DNA from: Devosia aurantiaca
GTDB taxonomy: Bacteria; Pseudomonadota; Alphaproteobacteria; Rhizobiales; Devosiaceae
Reading direction: 5' to 3'
Assembly (NCBI RefSeq): GCF_011058215.1
Contig: NZ_JAALFG010000004.1
Coordinates: 62,001 to 126,000, forward strand
DNA: 64,000 bases
In this document: one piece after another, positions 10,230 to 21,599 of the stretch
Layout: each line of letters begins with the position of its first letter
How positions within the stretch are numbered: position 1 is the first letter of the stretch
Notes under the pieces: model-generated
The model's database searches: none
Told to the model about the DNA's origin: nothing
The model's input: the letters and a program-made list of their open reading frames with translations, nothing else
Translations under genes and position numbers: made by a program

Positions 10230-11510
10230 ATGCGCCTTCCCGGCCGTCTCGCCGCCGCCATCGAAGTCCTGACCGATGTCGAAACCCGCAAGCGGCCGGT
10301 CTCGGAGGCCCTTAAGGCCTGGGGCATCAACAATCGCTTTGCGGGGGCAGGGGATCGCGCCGCCATCGGCAATCTCGTCTACGACGCGCTACGCCGCCGC
10401 GCCTCGCATGCCTTTGTCATGGGCAGCGATACGCCGCGTGCGCTCGTCCTCGCCGTTGCCATGCGCGACTGGGGCGATAGTGCCGATGCGCTGAATGCGG
10501 CGTTTGCCGATGACAGCCATGCCCCCGAAGCGATCGACGAGCTGGCCGACAACGACATTGCCACCGCGCCAGACTGGGTGCGCGCCGATGTCCCCGAATG
10601 GCTGGCGCCATCGCTGGAACGGGCTTTCGGTGCTGACTGGATCGCCGAAGGCGAGGCCATGACTGGCCGGCCGTCGCTCGATCTGCGCGCCAATGCCCTC
10701 AAGGCGTCGCCGGAAAAGGTCATGCGCTCGCTGGCGCGCTTCAGTCCCCAGCCGACCGCTATTGCGCCTTTCGGCCTCACCATGCCCGCCGGTCCGCGCG
10801 ATGCCCGCACGCCCAACGTCACCACCGACGAAGGCTACCTCAAGGGCTGGTTCGAGGTGCAGGACCAGGGCAGCCAGATCGTCTCCGCCATTGCCGGTGC
10901 GCGCGAGGGCGAGCAGGTGCTCGACCTTTGCGCCGGGGCAGGGGGCAAGACGCTGGCGCTGGCCGCCACGATGGGCAATTCCGGCCAGATCTTTGCCTAT
11001 GACGCCGACCGCAATCGGCTCGCGCCCATCTATGATCGCCTCAAGCGCAATGGCGTTCGCAACGCCCAGGTCCGGGCGCCCAATCCCGGTGCGCTCGACG
11101 ATCTCGCGGGCAAGATGGACCGCGTCGTCATCGATGCGCCCTGCACCGGCACCGGCACATGGCGCCGGCGTCCCGACACCAAGTGGAAGCTGACGCCCGA
11201 GCTTTTGGCCCAGCGGCAAGGCGAGCAGGCCGAATTGCTCAAGGAAGGATTGCGCTACCTCAAGCCCGGCGGCACGCTGGTCTACATTACCTGCTCGATC
11301 CTGCCGGAAGAAAACGACGACCAGATCGTGGCGCTGAAAGCTGCGCATCCAGAACTGACCACCCTCAACATGGCACAGGCCTGGCGCTCAGCCCTGATCA
11401 CCGACCTGCCGCAAGGCTTGGCGACGCCCGAAGGCGGCCTGTGCCTTACGCCGCGACGCACCAACACAGACGGCTTTTATATCCACCTGCTGCGCAACGG
11501 GGAGCGCTGA
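10230..11510 (+). CDS. rsmB: RsmB-type rRNA (cytosine-5) methyltransferase
   Basis: A 426-residue RsmB/NOP2/Sun-family enzyme, expected to methylate C967 of 16S rRNA using SAM. The N-terminal NusB-like domain (about 1-130) is followed by the Rossmann methyltransferase domain. Visible motifs are the SAM loop LDLCAGAGGKTLALAA, motif IV DAPCTGTGTWRRRPD and the catalytic-cysteine motif VYITCSILPEEND. The frame is intact. Its last 34 bases overlap the convergent acyltransferase gene. Confidence 0.9.
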   Translation: MRLPGRLAAAIEVLTDVETRKRPVSEALKAWGINNRFAGAGDRAAIGNLVYDALRRRASHAFVMGSDTPRALVLAVAMRDWGDSADALNAAFADDSHAPEAIDELADNDIATAPDWVRADVPEWLAPSLERAFGADWIAEGEAMTGRPSLDLRANALKASPEKVMRSLARFSPQPTAIAPFGLTMPAGPRDARTPNVTTDEGYLKGWFEVQDQGSQIVSAIAGAREGEQVLDLCAGAGGKTLALAATMGNSGQIFAYDADRNRLAPIYDRLKRNGVRNAQVRAPNPGALDDLAGKMDRVVIDAPCTGTGTWRRRPDTKWKLTPELLAQRQGEQAELLKEGLRYLKPGGTLVYITCSILPEENDDQIVALKAAHPELTTLNMAQAWRSALITDLPQGLATPEGGLCLTPRRTNTDGFYIHLLRNGER

Positions 11511-12687
11511 ACCTCGACCGCAGGCTTCTGCTCCAGCCGCCGCGCCCAGCGCACGGCCGGCTGTTCGACGAAGTAGAAGCTCAGCGTTGCGACAAACACC
11601 GACAGGGCGATAACGGCTGCGCTGCTCGCAAGCCAGTTGGACCAACTGCCGTCGAAGACAGGGGTCAGCTGGTCCAAAAGCCAGATGATCAGCGCGTGCC
11701 AGATATAGATCCCGAACGAGATCTTGGCGATGAAGCGGACCGGTCGCGCGTCGAGAACAAGGCCGGCATATTGGGAAGCGGCGAGGGCGACCAGCGCCAC
11801 GGCCACCGCGATTGGCATGGCGGGGAAGGCGTAAGGGATTTCGAGCCAGCCGAAGCCTTCGTTCAGGCCGCCGACATGCACTGCCATGATCAGCCCGCAG
11901 GTAAGAACGGCCGCGATCCCAATCGCATCAAAGGCGAGGTGGCGCCGCTTCCCGATCATCACGCCCACGCCTGCCGCAAGCGCGCCGATAGCGAATATCG
12001 CAAAGAAACCGATCGGATTATAGCGCGGCATCCAGGCCTTGGCGCCGCCAACCAGTCCATGATCCCAGCCGCGCTGGACTTCGTCGATGGGCGCGAAGTT
12101 GAGAATGAGAAAGTGCAGGCCAAGAGCCGCAACGATCACTGCGAGCCAAGCCAGCCGGGCGGTCCAGCGCTTTAGTGCAAAGGCAAAGAGCGCTGTGAAG
12201 GCGAAGGGCAGCAGAAGATAGGCGGTGACTTCAAAGCCGATGGACCAGAGTGGTCCGTTGTTGTCGACCGGAAAAAGGGTCACCCAATGCCAGTCGCTGA
12301 CGAGGAGCGCGCCGGCAACAAAGCGCGTGATGGTCTGGCCATCTGTCGGCGCCCCGGTAAGCCAGACATCGAGCAAGAGGCTCGCCGCTAGCGCGAGCCA
12401 GAAGCCGGGCACGATTCTCGCCAGCCGCCGGATCCAGTAGACACGCATGGAGGGCATCGGCTCGCCGCGATCCAGCGCCAGCCAGAACGGCCGCGCCAGA
12501 AGATAGCCGCTCAACACAAAAAGACCGCGACGCCGAAGCTGCCCATCACCAGGAACCGCATCACCGGCGCAAGCGCTTCCGGCACCTGGTTCATGTCCAT
12601 GCGGAAGGCGAGGTGATGGAAAAGGACGGCAATGCAGGCTGCAGCGCGCAGGAAATCGGCGCCGTGGAGGGTCTTCTGGTCAGTCAT
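11477..12687 (-). CDS. acyltransferase-3 family membrane protein (frameshift near 12518)
   Basis: An integral membrane O-acyltransferase of the OafA/NodX type that would acetylate or acylate a surface sugar. It starts TLHGADFLRAAACIAVLFHH, with the family R and HH signature in the first helix, then FFVLSGYLLARPF, RRLARIVPGFW and a GPLWSIGFEV motif. About ten membrane segments follow. The start is in another frame. Adding a sixth T on the coding strand (run 12518-12522) gives GVAVFFVLSGYL and 403 residues. The C-terminus overlaps the rsmB end. The acceptor sugar cannot be told from the sequence. Confidence 0.85.
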
Positions 12688-12789
12688 GGCAGGCTCTTGT
12701 TGACGCTGGCCCAGAACGCAGGATCGGGCTCGGACGTTGCCGCATGACGCACAGATCGGCCTTGCACTGGTGACGCTTGCCTAAAAATC

Positions 12790-14382
12790 ATGGCGAGGAT
12801 AAAGGCTCGCCATGCTGCACCCAGAAACCGCCCCCTCAACGACACCATCCTGATCGTCGATTTCGGCTCGCAGGTCACCCAGTTGATCGCCCGCCGCATC
12901 CGTGAAACCGGCGTTTATTGCGAGATCCACCCCTTCCAGTCCGCTGGCGCCGCCCTGGCAGCCCTGCGGCCCAAGGGTGTGGTGCTTTCGGGCAGCCCAG
13001 CCTCGACGCTGGACGAAAACGCACCGACCATCGATCCGGCCATCCTTGCCGCAAACATCCCGATCCTTGGCATTTGCTATGGGCAGCAGGCGCTTTGCAT
13101 GGCGCTGGGCGGCAAGGTCGAAGCCGGCCATCACCGAGAATTTGGCCGTGCTGAACTGACGGTGCAAAAGACCAGCTCGCTTTCGGAAGGCGTGTGGCCG
13201 CTCTCGACTAGCCATCAGGTGTGGATGAGCCACGGCGACCGCGTCGTCGCGCTGCCGGAAGGGTTTGAGGTCGTCGGCACCTCTCCCAATGCGCCCTTTG
13301 CCATGATCGCCAACGAAGAGCGCCGCATCTGGGCCGTGCAGTTCCATCCCGAGGTGGTGCATACGCCCGATGGCGCTAAGCTCTACGCCAACTTCGTGCA
13401 CCATATCTGCGGCATCGAGGCGTCCTGGACCATGTCCGCCTACCGCGACAAGATGATCGCCAAGATCCGCGAACAGGTCGGCACCGGCCGGGTGATCTGC
13501 GGGCTCTCCGGCGGCGTCGACTCATCGGTTGCCGCGGTGCTGATCCACGAAGCCATCGGCGACCAGCTCACCTGCATCTATGTCGACCACGGCCTCATGC
13601 GGCTCAACGAGACCGAGCAGGTCGTCACCATGTTCCGGGACCAGTACAATATCCCGCTGGTGCATGTTGATGCGTCGAAGAAATTCCTGGGCGAGCTCGA
13701 AGGCCAGGTCGATCCTGAAACCAAGCGCAAGATCATCGGCCGCCTCTTTATCGAGGTGTTCGAGGAAGAAGCCAAGAAGCTCGGCGGCGCGGACTTCTTG
13801 GCGCAGGGCACGCTTTATCCCGACGTGATCGAGTCGGTGTCCTTCACCGGCGGTCCCTCGGTCACCATCAAGTCGCACCACAATGTCGGTGGCCTGCCCG
13901 AGCGCATGAATATGCAGTTGGTCGAGCCGCTGCGGGAGCTGTTCAAGGACGAAGTTCGCGCCCTTGGTCGCGAGCTTGGCATTCCCGAGAGCTTCATCGG
14001 CCGCCACCCGTTTCCGGGCCCTGGCCTTGCCATCCGCTGTCCGGGCGGCATCACGCCGGAAAAGCTCGACATCCTGCGCCAGGCCGACGCCATCTATCTC
14101 GACGAAATCCGCAAGTCCGGCCAATACGACCAGATCTGGCAGGCCTTTGCCGTGCTGCTCCCGGTCCAGACCGTGGGCGTCATGGGCGACGGCCGCACCT
14201 ATGAATTCGTCTGCGCCCTGCGCGCCGTGACCTCCGTCGACGGCATGACCGCCGACTTCTACCAATTCGACATGAACTTTCTCGGCAAGACTGCCACCCG
14301 CATCATCAACGAGGTGCGTGGCATCAACCGGGTGGTCTACGACGTCACATCGAAGCCGCCCGGCACGATCGAGTGGGAGTAA
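12790..14382 (+). CDS. guaA: GMP synthase (glutamine-hydrolysing)
   Basis: Converts XMP to GMP using ATP and glutamine. The 530-residue frame is intact. The class I glutaminase domain has the nucleophile in [15 protein letters not shown] and the His/Glu pair in [10 protein letters not shown]. The ATP-pyrophosphatase domain starts with [15 protein letters not shown], and the C-terminal dimer domain ends [18 protein letters not shown]. The first 17 residues ([17 protein letters not shown]) are basic and precede the usual [11 protein letters not shown] start. No better start codon is present in frame, so the extension may be real or untranslated. Confidence 0.95.
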   Translation: MARIKARHAAPRNRPLNDTILIVDFGSQVTQLIARRIRETGVYCEIHPFQSAGAALAALRPKGVVLSGSPASTLDENAPTIDPAILAANIPILGICYGQQALCMALGGKVEAGHHREFGRAELTVQKTSSLSEGVWPLSTSHQVWMSHGDRVVALPEGFEVVGTSPNAPFAMIANEERRIWAVQFHPEVVHTPDGAKLYANFVHHICGIEASWTMSAYRDKMIAKIREQVGTGRVICGLSGGVDSSVAAVLIHEAIGDQLTCIYVDHGLMRLNETEQVVTMFRDQYNIPLVHVDASKKFLGELEGQVDPETKRKIIGRLFIEVFEEEAKKLGGADFLAQGTLYPDVIESVSFTGGPSVTIKSHHNVGGLPERMNMQLVEPLRELFKDEVRALGRELGIPESFIGRHPFPGPGLAIRCPGGITPEKLDILRQADAIYLDEIRKSGQYDQIWQAFAVLLPVQTVGVMGDGRTYEFVCALRAVTSVDGMTADFYQFDMNFLGKTATRIINEVRGINRVVYDVTSKPPGTIEWE

Positions 14383-14386
14383 GGCA

Positions 14387-14811
14387 CTAGGTCATCAGCT
14401 GGGCGGGTATTCCAAGTACCGGCCCTGCTTCAGCCATCCGACGATCAAGAGTGTGTACGGTTGCGCCATGGTCTAGCGCGATGGCCAAGTGTAGAGCGTC
14501 TCCGGCCCTGAGGCCAAGTTCGTGATTGTCGGTAAAGCGGGCTGCCGTCACGAATTGGCTGCCCTTCACATCCAGCACGTTGAAGCTTTCTGCGACGAGC
14601 TTGTTGAACACGGAGAGCGCCGCCGCGCGTTGCGCTAAATTGATCTGCCCAGTTCGAACCTTGATCGCCAAGGCTGAAGACACTTCAGTGATTGTCCAAA
14701 CACTGATGAAGAGCGATCCAGGGTCTTGCTCAGCAAGCCAGGTCTGCGCCCGCGGCGTCAAAACTTCGTTGGAAAGCGACGCCACGATGAGGGACGTATC
14801 GAGATAAAACA

Positions 14812-14812
<1 letters not shown>
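14387..14812 (-). CDS. PIN-domain toxin (VapC-like ribonuclease)
   Basis: A 141-residue PIN-domain protein, probably a Mg-dependent ribonuclease that inhibits growth when its antitoxin is lost. Conserved acidic residues are in MFYLDTS, the middle ITEVSSAL and the late RAGDALHLA, followed by VHTLDRRMA. The start shares a base with the stop of the upstream Phd-like antitoxin. It is convergent with guaA, four bases away. Confidence 0.88.
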
Positions 14813-15111
<299 letters not shown>

Positions 15112-15187
15112 CTATGATCCTAGCCGTTTGCATTCCCGACCCCCATGCTAATGCTCCCCGCAACTATCTACTAAAGTCAGGCCGGCC

Positions 15188-15946
15188 ATGTCTCAGGACA
15201 ACATTTTCCGCGAAGTTGACGAAGAGCTCCGCTCGGACCGGATGCGGGCTCTCTGGCGGCGTTTCGCGCCGTTCGTCATTGGCGGAGCCGTGGCCATCGT
15301 CTTGCTGGTTGCCATCAACGAAGGCTGGTCCTGGTATAGCAGCAGCCGCTCGGCCGAAGGCTCGCAGCAGCTTTATGCGGCGCTCGACGCGGCCGAAGCG
15401 GGTGATATTGCTGGCGCCGAGACGCAGCTCGATGCCATTGCTGCCAACCCCTCGGGCGGCTACGGCACCTTGGCCCAGTTCCGCAAGGCAGCGCTCCTTG
15501 CCGAGCAAGGCGACAGTGCCGGCGCGGTGGCCGCTTATGACGCCTTGTCCAGCAGCCAGTCCAATCCGCGTCTGCGTGAACTCGCATTGCTTCTGGCCGG
15601 CAAAACGCTGGTCGATACTGGCACCGTCGCCGATGTCGAAGCCCGCCTCGGCACGCTCGCCACCGACGACAGCCAGATGCGCCGCCCGGCGCGCGAACTG
15701 CTTGGCCTCGCCCAGTACAAGGCCGGCGACTTCGCCGCTGCCGAGCAGAATTTTGAAGCCGTGCTCAACGATCCGCTGGTGCAGGCCCCGGTGCGCAATC
15801 GCGTCAGCTTCTATATCGCGCAGATGATTTCTGATGGCGTGATCGAAGCCGAAACGCCCGCCGAGGACGCGGCCGACGCCGTCGATGCCATCGTTCAGGA
15901 TGATGCCGTCGCGACACCGGCCCCTACCGAACCGGTAGCCGAATAA
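15188..15946 (+). CDS. YfgM-like membrane-anchored tetratricopeptide protein
   Basis: A 252-residue protein with a short cytoplasmic N-terminus, one membrane helix (about residues 30-48) and a periplasmic domain with repeat-like helical pairs (about 60-215). An acidic Ala/Pro-rich tail follows. This is the form of YfgM, an ancillary protein of the Sec translocon that passes secreted proteins to chaperones. It lies two bases before der. In E. coli the order is yfgM-bamB-der, and here bamB is absent from between them. Confidence 0.75.
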   Translation: MSQDNIFREVDEELRSDRMRALWRRFAPFVIGGAVAIVLLVAINEGWSWYSSSRSAEGSQQLYAALDAAEAGDIAGAETQLDAIAANPSGGYGTLAQFRKAALLAEQGDSAGAVAAYDALSSSQSNPRLRELALLLAGKTLVDTGTVADVEARLGTLATDDSQMRRPARELLGLAQYKAGDFAAAEQNFEAVLNDPLVQAPVRNRVSFYIAQMISDGVIEAETPAEDAADAVDAIVQDDAVATPAPTEPVAE

Positions 15947-15948
15947 CC

Positions 15949-17392
15949 ATGACGGTCACACTTGCCATTGTCGGTCGACCCAATGTCGGCAAGTCGACCC
16001 TCTTCAACCGCCTTGTCGGCCGAAAGATCGCGCTCGTCGATGATACGCCCGGCGTTACCCGCGACCGTCGCGAAGCCGAGGGCCGCATAGCCGACCTCAC
16101 CTTCAAGGTGCTCGACACGGCCGGCTACGAGGACGTCAAGGACGGCTCGCTCGAAGACCGCATGCGTCAGCAGACCGAAACCGCCATCCGCGACGCCGAC
16201 ATCATCTTGTTCATGATCGACGCACGCGCCGGCGTCGTGCCGCTCGACCAGCGTTTTGCCCAGGTGCTGCGCAAGGCCGGCAAGGACGTTCATCTCGTTG
16301 GCAACAAGGCTGAAAGCCGCGCGGCCGAAGATGGGCTGGTCGAAGCCTTCAAGCTCGGCTTTGGCGAGCCGATCGCGCTTTCCGCCGAGCATGGCCTCGG
16401 GCTTTCGGAGCTCTATTCCATCGTTTCCGCGGCCATCGACAAGGCCAACGAGAAACAGGCGGCGGAAGACGCGGCGGCAGCCGTGGGCGATCTCGACATC
16501 ATGCCCGAGGTCGATGTCGATATTACCCCGACATGCTTGAAGGGGAGGGCGAAGACGCCACGCTGCGCTGGAACCCCAAGCGCTATCTCAACGTCGCCAT
16601 TGTCGGACGGCCCAATGCGGGCAAGTCGACGCTGGTCAACCGCATGGTCGGCGAAGACCGCGTGCTGGTCGGCCCCGAAGCCGGCATCACGCGCGACAGC
16701 ATTCTGGTTCCCTGGGAGTGGGAAGGCCGCACCATCAATCTCGTCGACACGGCCGGCATCCGCCGCCGTTCGCGTGTGCATGAAAAGCTCGAAAAGCTTG
16801 CCGTCGGCGACTCGCTGCGCTCGATCCAATATGCCGAAGTGGTGGTGCTGTTGCTCGACGCCACGATCCCGTTTGAAAAGCAGGATCTGGCGCTGGCCGA
16901 TCTCGTGGAACGCGAAGGCCGGGCCATGGTCATCGCGCTCAACAAGTGGGACCTGATCGAGGACAAGAACGAAAAGCTCAAGGAACTGCGCGAGGAATGC
17001 GAGCGCCTCCTGCCTCAATTGCGCGGCGTGCCGCTGGTGACGCTCTCGGGCCTGACGGGCCGCAATATCGACAAGCTGATGGACGCGATCTTCACCATCG
17101 AGCGGAGCTGGAACGCGCATGTCTCGACCAGCCGGCTCAATCGCTGGCTCGCGGGCATGATCGAGGGGCACCCGCCTCCGGCCGTTTCGGGCCGGCGCCT
17201 CAAGATGCGCTATATGACGCAGGCCAAGACCAGGCCCCCAGCTTCATCATTTTCGCCTCGCGGCCTGATGCCGTCCCGGCCTCATACCAGCGCTATCTGG
17301 TCAATGGGCTGCGCGAAGCCTTCGATATGCCGGGCACGCCGATACGCATCTGGCTGCGCGGCGGCAACAATCCATACGCGGACAAGAAGTAG
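15949..17392 (+). CDS. der: ribosome biogenesis GTPase Der (two frameshifts, near 16526 and 17235)
   Basis: Der (EngA) has two GTPase domains and a KH-like domain and is needed for 50S maturation. Domain 1 has [14 protein letters not shown] and DTPGVTRD with LVGNKAE, and domain 2 has [21 protein letters not shown] and NKWDLIED. The frame breaks at DVDITP, where a fifth C at 16526-16529 restores [13 protein letters not shown]. It breaks again at AKTRP, where a sixth C at 17235-17239 restores [16 protein letters not shown]. The repaired length is 481 residues. Since Der is normally essential, both breaks are best read as sequence errors. Confidence 0.95.
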
Positions 17393-17478
17393 GATCGCTC
17401 TTCACATCGGGCGGACATGCCCTATAGTGCGCGCGTCGTAACACCCCGCCATTGGTCGCGGCGTGCCAACATTGCACT

Positions 17479-18767
17479 TTGTTGCTTACAGAAATCATTA
17501 TCGTCGTCGTTCTGACCCTCGTGAACGGCGCCCTGGCCATGTCCGAACTGGCCGTTGTTTCCGCCCGCGGTGCCCGCCTCAAGGTTATGGCCGAACAGGG
17601 CAATACGGGGGCGGCTACGGCCCTCAAGCTTGCCGAAGATCCCGGCAAATTCCTGTCTTCCGTCCAGATCGGCATCACCCTTGTCGGCGTCCTGTCGGGT
17701 GCCGTCTCGGGCGCGACGCTGGGCCTTCGCCTGACCGGCTGGCTGGCATCTATCGGCGTGCCCAGCAACATCGCCGATGTCGCCGGCGTCGGCCTCGTGG
17801 TCGTTGCCATCACCTATATCAACCTGATCCTGGGCGAGCTCGTGCCCAAGCAGATCGCCTTGCGGAACCCCGAGGCGGTGGCGTCGCGCGTTGCCCAGCC
17901 GATGAAGATCATCGCCATCGTCGGCACGCCGATCGTCTGGCTGCTCGACATTTCGGGCAAGTTCGTGCTGCGCCTTCTGGGGCAGGGCGAGCAGAACGAA
18001 GAGCAGGTGACCGAGGAAGAGCTGCGCACCGTGATTGCCGAGGCAACCACGGCTGGCGTCATCGAGACTGAAGAGCACGTGATGATCTCGGGCGTCATGC
18101 GCCTTGCCGATCGCTCTGCGCGTGGCCTGATGACGCCGCGCCTTGATGTCGTGGTCATCGATGTCGAGGACAGCTACGAGGAAAACCTAGCCACCATTCT
18201 TGCGAGCAACCATTCCAAGGTTCTGGTGCAGGAGGGCAATGCCGACTCCATTCTGGGCATGCTGGCGCTCGCCGATCTCCTGCCGCCGCTTGCCGCCGGC
18301 CAGCAGCCCGATCTGCGCAAGCTGGTGAAGTCCGTGCCCGTGGTCATGGAACATGCCACGGCCCTCGACGTGGTCGAAGCCATCCGCAAGTCGCCGGCAC
18401 AGCTGGCGCTGGTGGTCGACGAATATGGGCACTTCGAAGGCATCATCACCTATGGCGACGTGCTCGAAGTCATCACCGGCTATGCCGAGGAGACGGCGGC
18501 GACGAGCAGGCCGTGGTGCAGCGCCAGGACGGCACTTTCCTCGTTGCCGGCTGGATGCCGGTCGACGAGTTCAGCGAACGCTTCAAGGTGCCCGTGCCCA
18601 AGGAAGCGCGCTACGAAACCGTGGCCGGCTATATCCTGTCGGTGCTCAATCACCTGCCGGCTGTCAGCGAATGCTTTGAGCGTGACGGCTGGAAATTCGA
18701 GGTCATGGATCTCGACGGACGTCGCATCGACAAGGTGCTGATGTCGCCGCTCGCGGCCGCAATCTAA
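17479..18767 (+). CDS. CNNM/CorC-family transmembrane protein with CBS domains (frameshift near 18488)
   Basis: A haemolysin-C-like / CNNM protein, a family linked to divalent-metal export. The DUF21 membrane domain covers about residues 1-180 (VNGALAMSELAVVSARGARL, then NLILGELVPKQIAL). The CBS pair runs from GLMTPRLDVV to DEYGHFEGIITYGDVLE, followed by a CorC_HlyC domain. The frame breaks after GYAEE. One added base gives EEDGGDEQAVVQRQDGTF and an end at LMSPLAAAI, about 429 residues. TTG 17479 is chosen near the first membrane helix, but no clear ribosome site decides the start. Confidence 0.82.
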
Positions 18768-18771
18768 GGGG

Positions 18772-18787
18772 TGGGGCTAAAGCCCCA
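18772..18787. terminator. short hairpin between convergent genes
   Basis: TGGGGCT at 18772-18778 and AGCCCCA at 18781-18787 form a 7-bp perfect stem with a tight loop, immediately after the CNNM-like gene and covering the stop codon of the convergent GNAT gene. No long T tract follows on either strand, so termination strength is doubtful. Confidence 0.4.
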
Positions 18788-19367
18788 TTCCAAACCACAC
18801 GGTGCCATTGTCGCGGCGGAGCTCTTCGAAGTTCTTGCCCCAAAAGGCAATGCCGCCGTGATTGGCAGCGCCGGCACCAAGATGGATGCCCTTGACGCCT
18901 GCCTCGCGCGCTTGCGCTACCCAGAGATCGAGGAGCCTGGTCCCGACCCTCTGGCCACGCAGCCGCGGCAGCAGGTTCATGTGGATATGGGCAGGGTAGT
19001 CTTCAACCAAATCTGCGGGCGAGTGATGCGGTTGAATGATCGCGTCGAGCCGGCGCTGGTCGGCATCGGTCAGGCCTGTTGCCCCGGCATAACGGGCGCG
19101 CAAGGCTGGCCACCAATCCTTCTCCAGCCGCTTGGCGAAGCGGTCCGTGTCGTGCGTGCCGACCACATAGCCGGCAACACCCTCATCGTCCTCGGCAACG
19201 AAGACGTTTTCGGGCTCGATCACGCCATAGGGCGCCGAATAGATATGGCCGAGAAGCTGAGGGTCGTTGTGAAGTTCCGAAGTGTCCTGTCCTGAGGCAC
19301 CTGTCCGCAGGCAGATGTCGTAAAGAGCATCGAGATCGCCGGCGCGGTACGGACGAAGGGCGACCAT
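18777..19367 (-). CDS. GNAT-family N-acetyltransferase
   Basis: A 196-residue acetyl-CoA-dependent acyltransferase. The N-terminal strand-helix (VALRPYRAGDLDALYDICL) and the acetyl-CoA loop (LPRLRGQRVGTRLLDLWV) are clear, and the end holds GAGAANHGGIAFWGKNFEE. The style resembles the GNAT domain found at the end of animal O-GlcNAcase proteins. The ATG at 19367 overlaps the TGA of the upstream SDR gene (TGATG), so the two are translationally coupled. The substrate cannot be predicted. Confidence 0.82.
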   Translation of the reverse strand: MVALRPYRAGDLDALYDICLRTGASGQDTSELHNDPQLLGHIYSAPYGVIEPENVFVAEDDEGVAGYVVGTHDTDRFAKRLEKDWWPALRARYAGATGLTDADQRRLDAIIQPHHSPADLVEDYPAHIHMNLLPRLRGQRVGTRLLDLWVAQAREAGVKGIHLGAGAANHGGIAFWGKNFEELRRDNGTVWFGMGL

Positions 19368-20098
19368 CAGATCTCTTCGAAGCTTTTGCTGTCGATATTG
19401 TAGAGCCGGCCCTGTTCGGTGAGAGTGGGGCTCAGCATGTCCACCAAGGCCGGTGCCACGTCGGCCGGTGTCGGCAGCGTCTCGGGGTTTTCGCCCGATG
19501 GCCTTGGCGCGCATCGCCGTGCGAACGGCGCCGGGATAAAGACATTGGCGCGCACCTGGGTCTGCGCGACCTCGCCGGAATAGGATTTGACCAGCGCATC
19601 GAGGGCCGCCTTGCTGGCAGCATAAAGCCCCCAGAACGGGCGCGGCGACCGCGCAGCGGCGGAAGAAACAAAAACGGCGCGTCCAGCTTCGGACTGCCGC
19701 AACAAGAGGTCAAGCGAGCGCAGAAGCCGATAATTGGCGGTGACGTTGATGGCCATCACCTTGTCGAACTCGTCCGGCTTGATGTGTCCGACCGGGCTCA
19801 GGACGCCCAGCTGGCCGGCATTGGCGATCAGCCCATCGAGGTGCCCCCAGCGCTCGAAGATCGCAGCGCCCAGTCGGTCGATGGCCTCGCCATCGCGCAG
19901 GTCAAGCGGCACCAGCGTGGTCGAGCCGCCCAGCGCCTGGACGGCGTCATCGAGGTCTTCGAGCCCACCAACGGTGCGGGCCACGGCAATCACATGGGCG
20001 CCGCGCCGTGCAGCCTCGAGCCCTGCTGCGTAACCGATGCCGCGAGAGGCGCCGGTGACCAGGACGACCTTGCCGCTGAGCTCGTTAGTATCCGTCAT
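19367..20098 (-). CDS. SDR-family oxidoreductase (probable compensated frameshift)
   Basis: A 243-residue short-chain dehydrogenase of the YciK-like branch. The NAD(P) loop is VTGASRGIGYAAG, NAG is in LIANAGQLG, and the catalytic Ser and YxxxK are in FVSSAAA and YAASKAA. Around residues 191-205 it reads IPAPFARRCAPRPSGENP, where another frame encodes the expected AVRTAMRAKAI. So a base appears lost near 19538 and the frame restored near 19500, scrambling about 12 residues. It is coupled to the GNAT gene downstream. Confidence 0.85.
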   Translation of the reverse strand: MTDTNELSGKVVLVTGASRGIGYAAGLEAARRGAHVIAVARTVGGLEDLDDAVQALGGSTTLVPLDLRDGEAIDRLGAAIFERWGHLDGLIANAGQLGVLSPVGHIKPDEFDKVMAINVTANYRLLRSLDLLLRQSEAGRAVFVSSAAARSPRPFWGLYAASKAALDALVKSYSGEVAQTQVRANVFIPAPFARRCAPRPSGENPETLPTPADVAPALVDMLSPTLTEQGRLYNIDSKSFEEI

Positions 20099-21599
20099 TA
20101 ACCCGCTTCCTTGAGCAGCGAAACCTGCCGCGGGTCGCTCATGGTCCGGCCATGCAGATCGGTCAAGTGAGTCGGATATTCACCGGTGAAATAGTGGTCG
20201 GTAAACTGCGGCGCCTGCGGATTGCGCTTGGCGCCGCCGACGGCTTCATAGAGCCCGTCTATGGAAAGGAAGGCCAGGAGTCGGCGCCGATATAGCGGCA
20301 CATGGCGTCGATATCGGCATATTGGTTGGCGAGGAGCTTGTCCGGATCCGGCGTGTCGATGCCGTAGTAATCGGAGAAGTAGATCATCGGGCTGGCGACG
20401 CGGATATGCACTTCGGTGGCGCCGGCATCGCGCATCATCTGGATGATCTTGATCGAGGTGGTGCCGCGGACGATCGAGTCGTCGATCAACACCAGCGCTT
20501 GCCAGCGATCTCGGCACGGTTGGCCGAGTGCTTGAGGCGCACGCCAAAGGCGCGGATCTGCTGGGTCGGCTCGATGAAGGTGCGACCGACATAGTGGTTG
20601 CGGATGATGCCCAGCTCGAACGGGATCCCGCTCTGCTGCGCAAAGCCGATCGCCGCAGGTGTGCCGCCGTCGGGGACGGGCACGACGACGTCCGCTTCGA
20701 CCGGCGCTTCCTTGGCGAGGTTGATGCCGGCATTCTTGCGCGCCTTGTAGACGCTGCGGCCCGAGACAACGGAATCGGGGCGGGCGAAATAGACATATTC
20801 GAAAAGGCAGGGACGCTCGGGCACGTTGCGGGCGGTCTTGCGCTCTTCGATGGTGATCGAGCCGTCTGGCTGGACTTCGCAGATGATGACTTCGCCATTT
20901 TCGACGTCGCGGATGTATTTGGCGCCGATGATGTCGAGGGCACAGGTTTCCGAGCAGAAAATCGGCTTGCCATCGAGCTCGCCCATGACCAGCGGCCGAA
21001 TGCCGACCGGATCGCGCGCGGCGATCAGCTTGGTACGGGTGAGCGCCACCATGGCATAGCCGCCTTCCATCTGCCGGATTGCATCGATGAAGCGATCGGT
21101 GGTGGAGGAGTGGCGCGAACGGGCGATGAGGTGAAGGACGACTTCGGTGTCGGAGGTCGACTGGCAAATGGCGCCGGTGGCGATGATCTGCCGGCGCAGC
21201 GTCAAGCCATTTGTGAAATTGCCATTGTGGGCAATGGCAATGCCGCCGGCTTCGAGTTCGGCAAAGAGCGGCTGCACGTTGCGGAGCGCGACTTCGCCCG
21301 TCGTCGAGTAGCGCGTATGGCCGATGGCCATGGTGCCGGGCAATTTGGCGAGAAGGGCAGGGTCGGTATAGTGGTCGCCCACAAGGCCCATGCGCTTTTC
21401 GGTATAGAACTGGCGGCCGTCGAAGCTGACGATACCGGCTGCTTCCTGGCCACGGTGCTGGAGGGCGTGAAGGCCCAGCGCGGTCAGCGTCGAGGCGTCG
21501 TCTATGCCCCAAAATGCCAAACACGCCGCACTCTTCATGCAGCGTGTCACCGTCGAGGGAAAAGTCGTCTTCGCGGGAATGGGTCACAGGACGCTCCAT
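20098..21599 (-). CDS. purF: amidophosphoribosyltransferase (three frameshifts, near 20278, 20498, 21505)
   Basis: First step of purine synthesis, making phosphoribosylamine from PRPP and glutamine. The propeptide ends LHEE before the catalytic Cys of CGVFGIL. Then come GLHALQHRGQEAAG, AHNGNFTN and RPLVMGEL, and the PRPP-binding VLIDDSIVRGTTS. The frame breaks after GILGH (dropping one base gives DDASTLTALG), at AGKR (one added G gives RVVLIDDS) and at GADS (one added C gives SLAFLSIDGLYEAV). The repaired length is 500 residues. cvpA lies upstream, as in many proteobacteria. Confidence 0.93.

Noticed and set aside
10389-11348. 319-codon reverse frame opposite rsmB
   Set aside because: Antisense shadow, low-complexity composition. 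rsmB motifs on the other strand are complete.
12700-12842. Purine riboswitch or other leader before guaA
   Set aside because: No conserved riboswitch core was seen. Only a short GCGAG...CTCGC stem occurs at the start region.
16526-17392. Separate genes for the second half of der
   Set aside because: The halves carry the first and second GTPase domains and the KH end of one Der protein and join with single-base changes.
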